Shown here: positions 10,186-20,873 of the stretch, in pieces
How positions within the stretch are numbered: position 1 is the first letter of the stretch
How the letters are laid out: each line of letters begins with the position of its first letter
Assembly (NCBI GenBank): GCA_009760885.1
Contig: CM019717.1
Location: 51,979,366 to 52,043,365, forward strand
DNA length: 64,000 nucleotides
Direction of reading: 5' to 3'
Origin: Achatina immaculata
Lineage: Eukaryota; Mollusca; Gastropoda; Stylommatophora; Achatinidae
Program-made: the position numbers and the translations under genes
The notes under the pieces: model-generated
The model's database searches: none
Told to the model about the DNA's origin: nothing
Seen by the model: only the letters and a program-made list of their open reading frames with translations

Positions 10186-10387
10186 TACTACTGCACGAAA
10201 GTTAAAGGCCACTTGTTAAAACCTTGCCTAAAAATAATATGCAGCCATTATCAGAACACTTCAGAATTAACGGCATTTAAAATAACTCTTATGTAGAAGT
10301 GATAAATCATTCCAAAGTTATAAGCCTGATAAATCATTCACCCATCGTAATAAAAGTCACAAGATAAGTACCGTTACACTTGATCTG

Positions 10388-11420
10388 TCAAAATTTGGTA
10401 AAACTACCATCATCGGCCAGGCATTCGTTACATCTTTGACGCATGGAGTCCACAAGGGTTCTGAGAACATTCTGCAGAACAGCATGCCACCTTTGGTGAA
10501 GAAACGGAGTCAGCTATACAACATCACCTTGCGGAGGATGATTAGTTTGTACTCTCCGTCCAAGGACGTCCTAGACGTGCTCATTAGGGGTAAGATCAGG
10601 TGAACGAGCGGGCCACTCCAGCCTGACGAGTACCTGGTGTTGAATTAAGTCATTAACGATAAGGATGAAGTCGAGCATTGGCATCCTGCAAAACTGCATC
10701 ACCATCCACGACTTTCAAAATAGGCTGAATAAGAGGTCGCAATATCTCATCTTGGTACCGCAGGCCGGTCAGTGTGCCATGGATGACATTAAGAGGGGTC
10801 TTGTCTTGTCGATTGGAGCTACCCCAGACCATGACAGAACATCCTCTTTAGCGATCCACTTCTCAAATAGTGTCACCAGTAAAACGCTTTCTTTGCCTTT
10901 TCCAAACACGAACCCTGTTTTCAGTAAACGCCAGAATGAAGTGGGAGTCATCTGTACAGGGGACATGACTCCGCTGGCATATTATCCATTTGATGTGCTC
11001 ATGATACCAGGCAACAATAGGCACTGCGATGAGTTGAGTGAGAGGAATTCTGACTGCTGGTCTTGCGAAGCAAGTCTGAATTGACGTAAGCGTCTGCAAA
11101 CTGTCATCCTGCTGACATTGATGTTTGCACTTATTCGTCAGCTTATATCGTATAGTGGTACAGGTGACTGTCCGGTGGCGAAGGGCAGACAACAAGAGAT
11201 ATCTGTCATTCTGCCGGCTCTTACAACGTGGACGTCCTGAACGATTTCGGACTTCGCCGGTAGCTCTAAATTTCTCCAAAAGCCTTTGGATGTGACACTC
11301 TCAAACATCTTGCAACCCGAAGAGAGGATTCGCCATTCTCAACCGAAGCCCGAAGACGTTCAGGGTGGTAAGATTTCTCTCGGACAAAAAGTGGCATCTG
11401 CTCATTAAAAGTTCCTATTG
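10388..11420 (-). pseudogene. Tc1-like transposase relic
   Basis: The HTH end reads FRATGEVRNRSGRPRCKS after a damaged N-terminus. The first catalytic aspartate lies in TDDSHF, near RVRVWKRQRKRF and SWSGVAPIDKTRP. The second is in QDANARLH (usual form QDNARPH) and the glutamate in SPDLTPNEHV, followed by a stop where W is expected. This is the Tc1 DDE arrangement rather than the DDD of the mariners nearby. Multiple frameshifts and stops; not functional. Confidence 0.82.
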
Positions 11421-11649
11421 TACTTGGATCACCGATCAGCACGATTTTTCTACCTATGTGGGTTGGCGAAACGCTTGAATCATACCCTAAAATTACGCTA
11501 ACATAACATTATTGCACGTGATTTATACACTCACCACGATAATCAATGAGTATTTTTCATACCTCATATACCTAAAGGACTGTTTGTGATTGCCATTGAA
11601 ACAAGGTTCAAAGAAATAATTCTTTACCCTACCAATATAACAGCTGATA

Positions 11650-11704
11650 TAACATTGTGTTGAAAATAAAGGGGTGTAACATTGTGTTGAAAATAAAGGG
11701 GTGA
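11650..11704. repeat. short tandem duplication at the Tc1-like end
   Basis: A segment of about 30 bp starting AACATTGTGTTGAAAATAAA is present twice in tandem just inside the right inverted repeat. Confidence 0.8.
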
Positions 11705-11727
11705 CACTTAGCTTTTGTGCAGTAGTA

Positions 11728-12237
11728 TATTTTTATTTTTAAAAAGCAGCCCTTTTATTTTTGCAAAAAGCGAAACTCTTAAGCACTTGGTTTACCATAA
11801 GAATGGATTACATTTATGACCGTGAACTTTCATCTTTGCCCCTTGGTTGGCAGACATGTACCTGTTATAGCACCCTGTACACTCATGTTATAATATTTCT
11901 CATTTTGTACCTCTCGGAAATAGTTTGTAAGATTAATTTTGCTTTAAACTTACCTTATATTCACTTAGCTCGTTTACAAGCAAAGTATGAAAAGGCACTT
12001 TTCACTCCACCAAACACAATAAATCTTAGAAGTGACCTGGTTGACGATGGCTGGCTGGCTGGCTGGCATGTGCTAATACAAAACTGGTCGATAACAGTTA
12101 ACATACGACAGTTGTCAGATCTGATAAAAACTAGGCCGAAGTATGGAAACACAAACTTACAACTGTGAAATGAATATATACTGAAATATTTTGAGAAAGA
12201 CAAGTATGCTGAAGGATTAAAACATGAACGATTGTAT
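11728..12237. other. no supported gene
   Basis: A 135-codon open frame exists here (11761-12168) but has no recognisable domain and low-complexity translated composition. I do not call it a gene. Confidence 0.4.
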
Positions 12238-12435
12238 TTGAATAAAGTGACCATACGTCCCGCATTTTAGACTTGTGTCCCGCCTTCGCCGAAAATCTTG
12301 GCGGGACGCGCTAACTTTAACGTTTAATAAAATCTGTAAAAAAAAAAATCCATTAATTTTGAAATGGCGGTGCGTGATCTAATTGATCAGAAGTATTTAC
12401 TATTCTACTTTTAACTTCATAGAAATTTTTGGTAC

Positions 12436-13548
12436 GCATTAACTGGTCTATATGGAATACCATCTAAAATTGTCAACATCATTAAGGACTTCTACAATGG
12501 ATATGTTTGTGCAGTCAAGACAGAAGAAGGGATGAGTGAATGGTTCCAGATTGAAACAGGCGTGAAACAAGGATGTATACTATCTCCTTTACTTTTTGGA
12601 ATTACAATAGACCTCATAATGAAAAAAATGCTGCACAGGTAACACAGGTATTGACTGGGTACATGGGACCCAACTAGAAGATCTTGATTTTGCTGATGAC
12701 ATAACTCTTATCAGTAACAATGTGAATTCCATGCAAGAAAAAACAGATACCCTGTCTTCATTGGCTAGCAAAATAGGACTTGAAATTAACAAGGACAAAA
12801 CAAAAATAATGAAAATTCCCATTAATCAAAGTGGAAAAATACACATAGGAGGGACAGATATTGAAGAAGGCAATCAATTTGCATACCTTGGCAGCTACAT
12901 AGACCAGGATGGTGACACCAGAAAGGAAGTTAGAATCAGAATTGCAAAAGCAGCATCAATCTTCAAGAATCTTGAGAACATTTGGAATTTAAAAGTTATA
13001 AGCACAAAAACAAAGTTAAGACTATTCAATTCAAATGTAATATCCACCCTCATTTATGCATGCGAAAGCTGGAAAACAACTAAGGAAATAGAGAAGAGAT
13101 TAGACTCTTTTGAAAACAAATGCCTAAGGAAAATACTCAGCATCAAGTGGAACGAATTCAAGAACAATGCAGAGATAAGACAGATGACTGAACAACAACC
13201 AGTCTCATGGGTGATCAGGAAAAGGAGATGGACATATGTTGGTCATGTGATGAGAAGAAATGATCAGAGAATCCCAAAACAAACTATAAAGTGGAACACA
13301 AAAGGCCAAAGAAAAAGAGGCAGACCGCGTGAAACTCTGAAGAGGACAATGTTAAGACAGGCCAAATTAGCAGGCATAAAATCCTTTGATGAGGTTGAAA
13401 GACTCACCGAAGACAGGAACAATTGGCGAACTACTTTGCGAGCCCTATGTGATGTTTAACGACACGGGAAAGGATATAAGATATACGACTTTGCGAGCCC
13501 TATGTGACGTTTAACGGCACGGGAAGGATTTAAGATATAAGATAAGAT
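12436..13548 (+). pseudogene. LINE-A, 5'-truncated reverse transcriptase, inserted in the hAT element
   Basis: The RT reads from YALTGLYGIPSKIVNIIKDF through ETGVKQGCILSPLLFGI to the catalytic FADDITLIS. It is broken by one frameshift near 12645, then open for 245 codons to the C-terminal LRALCDV. It is the most complete LINE-A copy here. After the stop, the last 55 bp or so (ACTTTGCGAGCCCTATGTGA to the tail) is duplicated in tandem at 13486-13540, ending in TAAGATATAAGATAAGATT. It lies wholly between the hAT inverted repeats, so it inserted later than the hAT element. Confidence 0.88.
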
Positions 13549-13838
13549 TAACTGGTTGCATCAGAAAATGATCTTCACTTATTCAAGAAACGTTGAACCA
13601 GAGTATAGTTATCTTCCTCGTGGCTATATTAACCAATCGCAGAGTTAGTGGAAAAGTTTGAAGGCGCTAAATGTTTGAGCAAGCTTCAGTTTTATATCGA
13701 CAGAACAACTGAGAGGGTGGTTTGGATTTTTTTTTTTTTTTGGTCACGTTAATTAGTAGTACTAAGTATGGCGCACTTCACATGTGTTATTGTGTGTTTA
13801 ATTTTATTTCTTTTACTGACTTACCAACTGAACATTAC

Positions 13839-13860
13839 GGGGGGGGGGGGGGGGGGGGGG
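13839..13860 (+). repeat. poly(G) run of 22
   Basis: Uninterrupted G homopolymer inside the hAT relic. It could be a real repeat, a G-quadruplex former, or a sequencing or assembly artefact. Confidence 0.85.
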
Positions 13861-13888
13861 TAACGAAAATTTAGCCTCCACTCCGACC

Positions 13889-15833
13889 ATGTCTAAACGA
13901 GCGTGTAAACTGAATCAATAATTAGAGAGTGATTTCCCCTTCATAAAGAAGGCGAGAACCGACAATGACTCCCATGTTAGATGTGACCAATTTCGCACGT
14001 TGGCAGATCGGATATCACAAAACATCCGAAGAGTGATCGACACAAGTTAGCTGTGTCAGCAGTACTATCCGCCCGCCCCCGTGACAAACTATTCCCGACA
14101 AGCAATGCTTGGGAGTATGGAAACCAAGTTAGCAGCTGCAGAAGGCACATTTGCATATCACACCCTATGTCACAATCACAGTTTTCGCTCAGTGACTTGC
14201 ACCAACAAATTGATTCAACATTTGTTTGAGCCGAAGTTTATGTGTGGGCGCACAAAATGTGAGGCCATAATAACTAACTGTCATTGACTAACTCCAAGAA
14301 AAATTGAAGAATGCAAAATTTGTGACGGTAATGACAGATGCCTCAAATCACAAAGATATAAAGATGTTCCCACTGCTTGTGAGATATTTTGTGCCGTCAC
14401 TGGGTATCGAAGTTAAGTTATTAGATCTGCAGTCAACCTCTGGCGAAACATCATACATAATTTGTGAGCTTCTAATTAACGTGTTGAAACAAAATGATCT
14501 CACTAAAAAATGTGTGGATTTCTGTGCTGACAATGTCAACACAAACTTCGGCGGTGTTCAAAGAAAAGGACAAAACAATGTATTTGATAAATTAAAATCT
14601 TCGATCGGAGAAAAACTTGTGGGGATTAGCTGCCTGTGCAGACAACCAGCTGTCGTTTGCATTGCGTTGTAGACAATGTGTCCACAACGAAATGCAAACG
14701 ACAGCTGATTGTCTTTCTAATTGATGTTGAAACTGTTGCTATGAAAATATATTCCTACTTTTATATTTACACTATTCGTGTGGAAGAACTGAAGGAATGC
14801 TGTGACTTTGCAATGGTTGAGTACTAACGAATTCTATGATACGGAAAAACCAGATGGCTTTCACTAATGCCAGCAAGGGAGAGAATCATTAAGCTCTTTC
14901 CTGCGTCGAAATCCTTTTTTTTTTTTTCTCAACAGATGTGCCCTATTGTAATGCGAACTTTCTTCGAAAATCCATGTGCTGAATTGTGGCTCTTTTTCGT
15001 TCACAACATTATTTCTGCCATTTTTCATGCTGCTGTCCTAAAAATTGAGGAACAAACAATTTCAGCACTGAAAGTGTCGTCTGTAGTTGACAATCTCCTG
15101 CAAAAATGCAGGGACAGGAGTAGAACCATCTTTGTTCCAAACGAAGTGAAAATCCAGATTCGCTGTCTAGAAAACGAGGGTCTAGTCAGAAAAACTGATG
15201 TGATGAATATTATCACTAATATCTATGACAATTGTGTTGAATATCTACAGGAAAGGGCGAACCAATTTCAATATTTGAGTGGCTTCAGTTGGACGGCTTT
15301 GAGACATCCACCTTTTTGGGAAAATATGCAAACGACCCTAGACCTCTTTGGTTCAGAATTTCCAGATCTTGAAATCAAGGACAACGAACTGTTTGATGAA
15401 ATCAACCGTGTTTGTAGATTTACTTCAGGAGAAAAAAAATTCAGACTGGAACTCCAAACAAGCAAAAACTGATATGCGGTGAGTGGAAGCGTTTTCCCAT
15501 GTCCAAGCTAACTCTGTTGAATGTGTTGAATTACACAAAATTATCGAATTTATTTTCTGTCTGTCTGGGACTAACGCGCCCACTGAAAGAATCTTCTCAT
15601 ATGTGAATACGATATGGACAAGCCAAAAAACGCAACTTTGCGTTAAAACATTGAAAGCGATGCTTGTGGTTAAATGCAACTTTGAGGGCACAGGAAAGCC
15701 ATGCCAGAAACTTCACGACACACTCGTGCAGCGCCAAGATCTACTAAGAAAAATACATTCCTCACAGAAATATTACGCCACAACTTCAGAGGAGACGGTA
15801 CCAAGTACGTTATTTGGTGCAAAGCAGCTGTGA
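13889..15833 (+). pseudogene. hAT-superfamily transposase relic
   Basis: Several frames together read as one protein. A short N-terminus starts MSKRACKLNQ; the catalytic region includes VTVMTDASNHKD with the first aspartate and FVPSLGIEVKLLDLQS. The middle part is CVDFCADNVNTNFGGVQRKG, and the C-terminal dimerisation region reads FCLSGTNAPTERIFSYVNTI. That last motif, with S-x-x-x-A/P-T-E-R-x-F-S, is the hAT hallmark. Stops and frameshifts at about 13920, 14290, 14670, 14830 and 15470 inactivate it. Confidence 0.8.
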
Positions 15834-16149
15834 TGACTATTAATTACTGTTGGCGTGACAATAAGGTACGACTCCTTTATACTGAGCTTTTTAAATTTTT
15901 TATGTGAACTTTAAAACAAAACACTAGCTATGGATGTAAAAAATACTGAAGCGAGCATACAATTTTTAAAGACTTTCTGCCGTTTTTTGACCTATATAAA
16001 CAGTAAAGGTTAAAGAGCAAATTTTGTTTTGCTAGAGAGGCGGGTGGTGTTCCGCTTCGGTTTGCGAAAAATATGGTCACTTTATTCAAGACAGTTTAAA
16101 ACGTTTTATTTCCATATGTACCTGTCAACTTTTATTTGACATGAAAGGT

Positions 16150-16335
16150 AATTTAAGTATGTTACTAAGTTTTAGTGTCCTTTCATTATCATATCTTTCA
16201 CTGTGGGTTGGTTCATTGTCTGCCATAGATCTTCATTACTTATGTTATCTGACCATCTAATCTGAAGGATCTTCTTTAAGCAGGTGTTAACAATCTCTAA
16301 TTGCTTTTTTGGTAAATGATTGAAAGAAAAACACA
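16150..16335 (-). pseudogene. LINE-G reverse-transcriptase fragment
   Basis: The minus strand reads NTCLKKILQIRWSDNISNED and LWQTMNQPTVKDMIMK. This matches the post-RT region of the LINE at 46700-47205 (YCLRRILNIKWQDNIRNKEV). Short and decayed. Confidence 0.65.
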
Positions 16336-16504
16336 GTACTGTTTCCAAACTCTGTCAACATTGTTTGGGATAGTGATGCATGAAATCCTTATAAATGACA
16401 TCCTTTTTCATACTGAAGTCCAGTATTGAACTTTGAGAAGTTGGAAGAGATTTTTTTTTGGTGTAACAAATACAGTGTGTTTGTATAGCTCTTGTACAAT
16501 TTAT

Positions 16505-17025
16505 AGTATCAAAAACTTTAGTCTTGTTTGACATAAAAACAATCTGACAGCAATGATTCAGTCAAGGTTCACTGCTAATATAGTTTTTCAGCAGATTGTA
16601 ATGCCCTTCCAGTTTCCAGATTAACCTAATTGTAGATTTTCTTTCAAAAAATGTGTCAGACTATGAACATTTTTTTTCAAATGTCAGTTCAAGTTTTAGA
16701 AGTGCCAGACTAAGAGGTTAGACACCATCACCATAGATCTCTGCACGATAATCCAGCTATTGTAGTGCAGTGTTTCAGCCACTCATTACTTCCAGTCCAT
16801 ATTCTTGCATTCCATGTAGCAAATGTAACAGGGAAATGTGCTTGGATAAAGTGATGCGCTGACCTTCACAAACATGTACATATATGTTCATATAAAATCA
16901 GTCACTCCTCCTCTCCAGTGATGCATCTAGTTCAAACATGTTCCCATTTGGGAAAGGATTTGCCTTGAACATCTCATAAATAGTCAACAATTATAAAGGC
17001 ATTTCCTCACTAACAATTATATAGT
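16505..17025 (+). repeat. dispersed non-coding block, copy 2
   Basis: Collinear with 5165-5745; somewhat shorter, with small internal deletions. No exon follows it here, unlike copy 1. Confidence 0.75.
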
Positions 17026-17131
17026 GACCACAAAAAATTCTGTACACAAACTTTTTATTAAACCAAACATCTGCAAAAATTTATGCACTCCATATAGCCA
17101 AATACAGTAATAGCAAATACTTACATATGCA

Positions 17132-17989
17132 CAATACTTGTATCTTACATTTTACATCCTTCCTATGCTGTTAAATGTCACATAGGGCTTGCATGGTAGC
17201 TTGTCAAGATTTCCTGTTTTTGGCAAGCTTTTCAACCTCATCAAGGAATGTTATTCACATTAAACTGGCCTCTCTTAACAATGTCCTCTTGAGAGTTTCA
17301 TGTGGTCGACCTCTTTTTCTTTGGCCTTTTGTGCTCCACTTGATAGCTTGTTTTGGGATTCTCTGGTTGTTTCTTCTCAGCACATGACTGAAATATGTCT
17401 TCTTTTTCTGATCACCCATGAGACAGGTTGCTGTTTGCTTATCTGTCTTATCTTTGCATTGTTCTTGAATTCATTCCACTTTATACTGAGTATTTTCCTG
17501 AGGCATTTGTTTTCAAAAGAGTCTAATTTCTTGTCCTTTTCTTTAGTTGTTTTCCAGCTTTCACATGTATAAACAAGGGTGGATATTACATCTGAATTGG
17601 TTTTTGTGCTTATAATTTTTGAATGCCTTATGTTCTCAAGATTCTTGAAGATCAATACTGCTTTTGCAGTTCCAGTTCTAACTTCCTTTCTGGTGTCACC
17701 ATACTGGTCTATGTAGCTGCTGAGATATGCAAGTTGGTTTACTTCTTCAACAGCTGTTCCTTCTATGTATATTTTTCCTTCATGGTTAATGAGAAGTTTC
17801 ATTATTTTTGTTTTTTCCATGTTAATTTCAAGTCTTATTTTGCTAGGCATTGAAGACAGGGTATCTGTTTTTTCTTACAATGCTTTCACATTGTCATTGA
17901 TAAGAGTTATGTCATCAGCAAAATCAAGATCTTCCGGTTGGGTCTCATGCACTCAATCAATGCCCATTTTACCTGTGCAATACTTGTAT
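17132..17989 (-). mobile_element. LINE-A copy with 12-bp target duplication
   Basis: CAATACTTGTAT is present at 17132-17143 and 17978-17989. Between the copies is a minus-strand LINE-A, 5'-truncated just before the RT FADD box. Its frame at 17377-17850 encodes RLEINMEKTKIMKLLINHEG through YIDQYGDTRKEVR to SKQQPVSWVIRKR. A deletion near 17610 and stops in the C-terminus disable it. Confidence 0.9.
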
Positions 17990-18385
17990 GCACAATCCAA
18001 ATTTGTTGGGACAGATTTGTTCATAAAATTCATAGCACATACTCTGAACCACCCTCAGCCACGTATATGTACACACATATAAAGTATATGTCACATGATG
18101 AGCAAACTTTCACTAGCTTTATAAATTTTAACCACTGAAAAAAATATTCTCTTGCAAAAGCAAGAATTCTAAAATGAAAGCACACTGCGGCAAAACAGTG
18201 CACGGTATATGATGAAGCACAATGCAGATAAGAGAAATGAATGCTGATAGCACTCGTTAGCTTGCATGGCATAAAGTTTAAATGACTAAGCACTTGCCGG
18301 AAAGAACAACACTTCTGATGACCTGAGGAGTTGTACTGTAATCTGCTTTCCATGATAAAGAATTTTCTGCTTTTTCTTTTCTCTT

Positions 18386-18660
18386 GACCGGCTAGCATAG
18401 TGGTTAGAGCATTTGTCTAGCAACCGAATGGTCAAAAGTTCAAATCCCCAGCTGAGTGTTTTTGTTTTTTTTTTACACCAATATGACTCTGGGGTTCATC
18501 CAGCCTCGGAAAATGGGTACCAGAGAAATCAGGGAAGGTAAAGCAGCCAGGCGTGATACTGACCACATCACACTTTCATGTGTCGAAGGTCTTGGAAAAT
18601 ACAGGTCTGACACCGTATTCCTCCCCAATATGCCTTAATGGCATGGAAACAGGAATTTTA
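18386..18660 (+). repeat. tRNA-derived SINE
   Basis: The head carries RNA polymerase III promoter boxes: A box TAGCATAGTGG at 18393-18403 and B box GTTCAAATCC at 18438-18447. These are spaced as in tRNA genes but the head does not fold as a clean tRNA. The body (CAGCCAGGCGTGATACTGACCA ... AATATGCCTTAATGGCATGG) is shared with minus-strand copies at 27290-27712 and 42430-42690. The 3' boundary is approximate. Confidence 0.82.
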
Positions 18661-19117
18661 CCATTACCTTTTTTTTTCCTTAGAGGTGGTAATTTTCAAG
18701 TCTGAGAAAGTTTCATTCACTGTTCTTGTTTGTGTAGCATTATCTGCACATTACTTGCTACATGCCGTTTGTGCATGGATATGTGAAAAAAATATTGGAA
18801 AGTCTCTGTCATGCACATGATGATAGTACAAAAAATATAATATAAAAAGATCGTATTTGCTAATGCATCAGTGATCTCCAGTAATGATTAAGCAGTTATA
18901 CAGAAAACTTTGTCAGCACAGCTAAAAGTTGTTAAACAGCACAATAAAACTTTTTTAAAAATTAAATTTAAATAACTTAAATTTATTAGTCAGCACGTAA
19001 AATGTTATTAATTTCACAAAAATGTATTTAGGTACATATGTTTCCATATCCAGTGAATTGCACTGTTAATTCTGACATATGTATTCACAAATATTCTATG
19101 TCATAGAGTCCTAACAT
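18661..19117. other. no recognisable gene
   Basis: AT-rich intergenic DNA with no supported feature. Confidence 0.45.
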
Positions 19118-20514
19118 GAATATTGTGTACGGTTCTAAGGACTGCAAATGCGCCTCAAACAGCCTCTGGCAGTCAAGTCCAGCTCCTGGTATTCCCGTGG
19201 CAGAACTGTTTAAACTAATAGGAGAAGGGGCGAAGGCGAATATCTGGCGCCTGAAAACCAGTTACTTAGGGTAGACGAGTGGCACATTTGGTAGCTCATC
19301 TGCCGCTGTTGGCGAGATTTTTCAGCTGCCGTGCGTGGAGCGGTGCTCCTCCCGGCCAATGAAGAAAGGTGCAAATGAGGTTGCCGCGCAGCATCACTGC
19401 GGAAAAGGTGGTAGAAAGGATAATGCGAAGCAAACAGTCAAATCACGGCTCCTCTGGTCTGGAGGTCAGCCACTTCCTGAGTGCAGTCATATCGGGTGAA
19501 ATGCATGAACCGGCTTGTCCCAGAGGTTAAGACACTGCTGGCGAGACTCTTGTGCGTGGGGTGAAGCTCCTCCCGGTCAAGGAAGAAATGTGGAAAAGAA
19601 AGGTTGCTGTGCGGCGCCGATGGAAAAAGGTGGTGGAAAGTGAAGTTTAACTGGTATGTCCAGTAGTATCGCTACGAGAGCTATACCACGGCACCTCTGC
19701 TCTAGAGGCCGGCCACGTCCGAAATACACCTACAGTGGTGAAATATGCCTAAACTGGCTCATACCAGGGGTGAATCTTGAAGGCTATGCATGTCACAGTA
19801 CCTCTGCTCTAGAGGTCGGTCTCGTCCCAAACACGCCCATATTGGGATAATGCCTAAACTGGCTCAACCCAGGGTTAGAAGTCACTAGTGGCGAGTATTC
19901 GTCCTCCTGGACAAAAGCTCCATCCTGGTCACAACTAGGAAGGGTAGCGGCCACGACCACAAAATGCTGAAGTCGGAGACACTGGACCAGGGAAGTCTAG
20001 ATAGGCAACCACCTCTCACCCGGCGGGGATGTTTGCGTATCCTAATCACACTGAGGTTTTCCGGTGAGAAAGTCCAACTCTGGACTGGATGGGCAACCAC
20101 CTCTCACCCGGCGGTGATACACGGGTATCTCAAAACACGTAGAGGTTTTCTGGTGAGAAGGTCCCACTCTGGCCTGAGTGGGCTACCGCCTCTCACCCAG
20201 CGGGGATGCACTGATATCCTAAACACGTCGAGGTCTTCCGGTGAGAAAGTCCAACCCTAGACTAAACTGGTGCAATGAAAACCACGGTGTCACGCAATCC
20301 CGCTTCCGAGACCCACCAAGAATACAGGCTAAAGCCCTGTGATACTCTGAACCCCTTGTGGTCCTCTCGTGGATCTCGTGTGGTCTTTTCGGGGACCACA
20401 CAGGGGACCACGGGACCTAACGAGGACCACAGGCGTGAATTCAGTAGGATCACAGTGCCGTTTTGGTGGTAGAAGCGAACGAAGAAGAAGAAGAAGAAGA
20501 AGAATATTGTGTAC
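19118..20514 (+). mobile_element. 1.37-kb non-coding retroposon with target duplication and a LINE-F-type tail
   Basis: GAATATTGTGTAC flanks it at 19118-19130 and 20502-20514. It is clearly more GC-rich than its surroundings. Its 3' end, GCGAACGAAG(AAG)n, is the same as that of LINE-F (6539-6560). It holds no long ORF. Internal repeats are visible. A unit of about 90-110 bp containing CACCTCTGCTCTAGAGG recurs three times (from about 19443, 19680 and 19795), then a unit of about 95 bp with TCTCACCCGGCGG recurs three times (from about 20012, 20100 and 20190). A nested hairpin precedes the tail. It could be a LINE-mobilised non-autonomous element or a LINE 5' UTR joined to a LINE 3' tail. Confidence 0.85.
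20358..20430 (+). other. nested hairpin near the 3' end of the non-coding retroposon
   Basis: The outer 9-bp stem pairs GTGGTCCTC (20358-20366) with GAGGACCAC (20422-20430). The inner 8-bp stem pairs GTGTGGTC (20378-20385) with GACCACAC (20394-20401). Both stems are perfect. Confidence 0.8.
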
Positions 20515-20658
20515 AGCTGTGATACAAATTTTGGCACTATTATCATAAAAACATGTCTTATTTTGTGATTTTGTTGTTCAAATGTTCCACATCATTGCTC
20601 TGTCAGTATTTTGTATTTTTGTTTCATTTTGTATTATCATTACATAGACATACCATAA

Positions 20659-20664
20659 TTTATT
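20659..20664 (-). promoter_or_regulatory. candidate poly(A) signal of the HEATR4-like gene
   Basis: AATAAA on the minus strand about 210 bp after the stop at 20874. It is one of few candidates, but AATAAA is common in AT-rich DNA. Confidence 0.35.
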
Positions 20665-20873
20665 CACATTATTGTCAGAAAGTCTTTAGTACCACCACAC
20701 AAACCAACCACATTGTTATCACATAAATACTTCATATTTCTCTCGCAAAAAGATAAACTGTAATGCGCTCAACATATGTGTGAACTTGCTTGGATAGTAA
20801 ATGTGAATGATTTTTACAAGGAATGATTACAAATGATTTTGCTGCTTTTCTTCAGCTCCTATTTCTTGGTCAG

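Larger units (their letters stand above)
10186..11727 (-). mobile_element. Tc1-like transposon
   Basis: Inverted ends CTACTGCAC ... AAAG.TAA lie at 10188-10213 and 11700-11725, flanked by TA at 10186-10187 and 11726-11727. The element is about 1538 bp with a degenerate minus-strand transposase. The terminal motif matches for about 25 bp with a few differences. Confidence 0.85.
12238..16089 (+). mobile_element. hAT-type transposon relic with a LINE inserted in it
   Basis: A perfect 18-bp inverted repeat, TTGAATAAAGTGACCATA, lies at 12238-12255 and (as its complement) 16072-16089, with weaker similarity continuing inward (TCCCGC-rich). Between them lie a decayed hAT transposase (13889-15833) and, near the left end, a LINE-A copy (12436-13548). 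I could not fix the 8-bp target duplication, so the exact outer edges are uncertain. Confidence 0.78.

Noticed and set aside
11761..12168. 135-codon plus-strand frame
   Set aside because: No recognisable domain, no homologous copy, and no splice or start support.
18386..18460. tRNA gene
   Set aside because: A and B boxes are present but the arms do not pair as a tRNA and the body is shared with other SINE copies.
19656..20546. Several short frames of 60-98 codons
   Set aside because: They fall in the internal repeats and hairpin region of a non-coding retroposon and share no consistent frame between repeat units.
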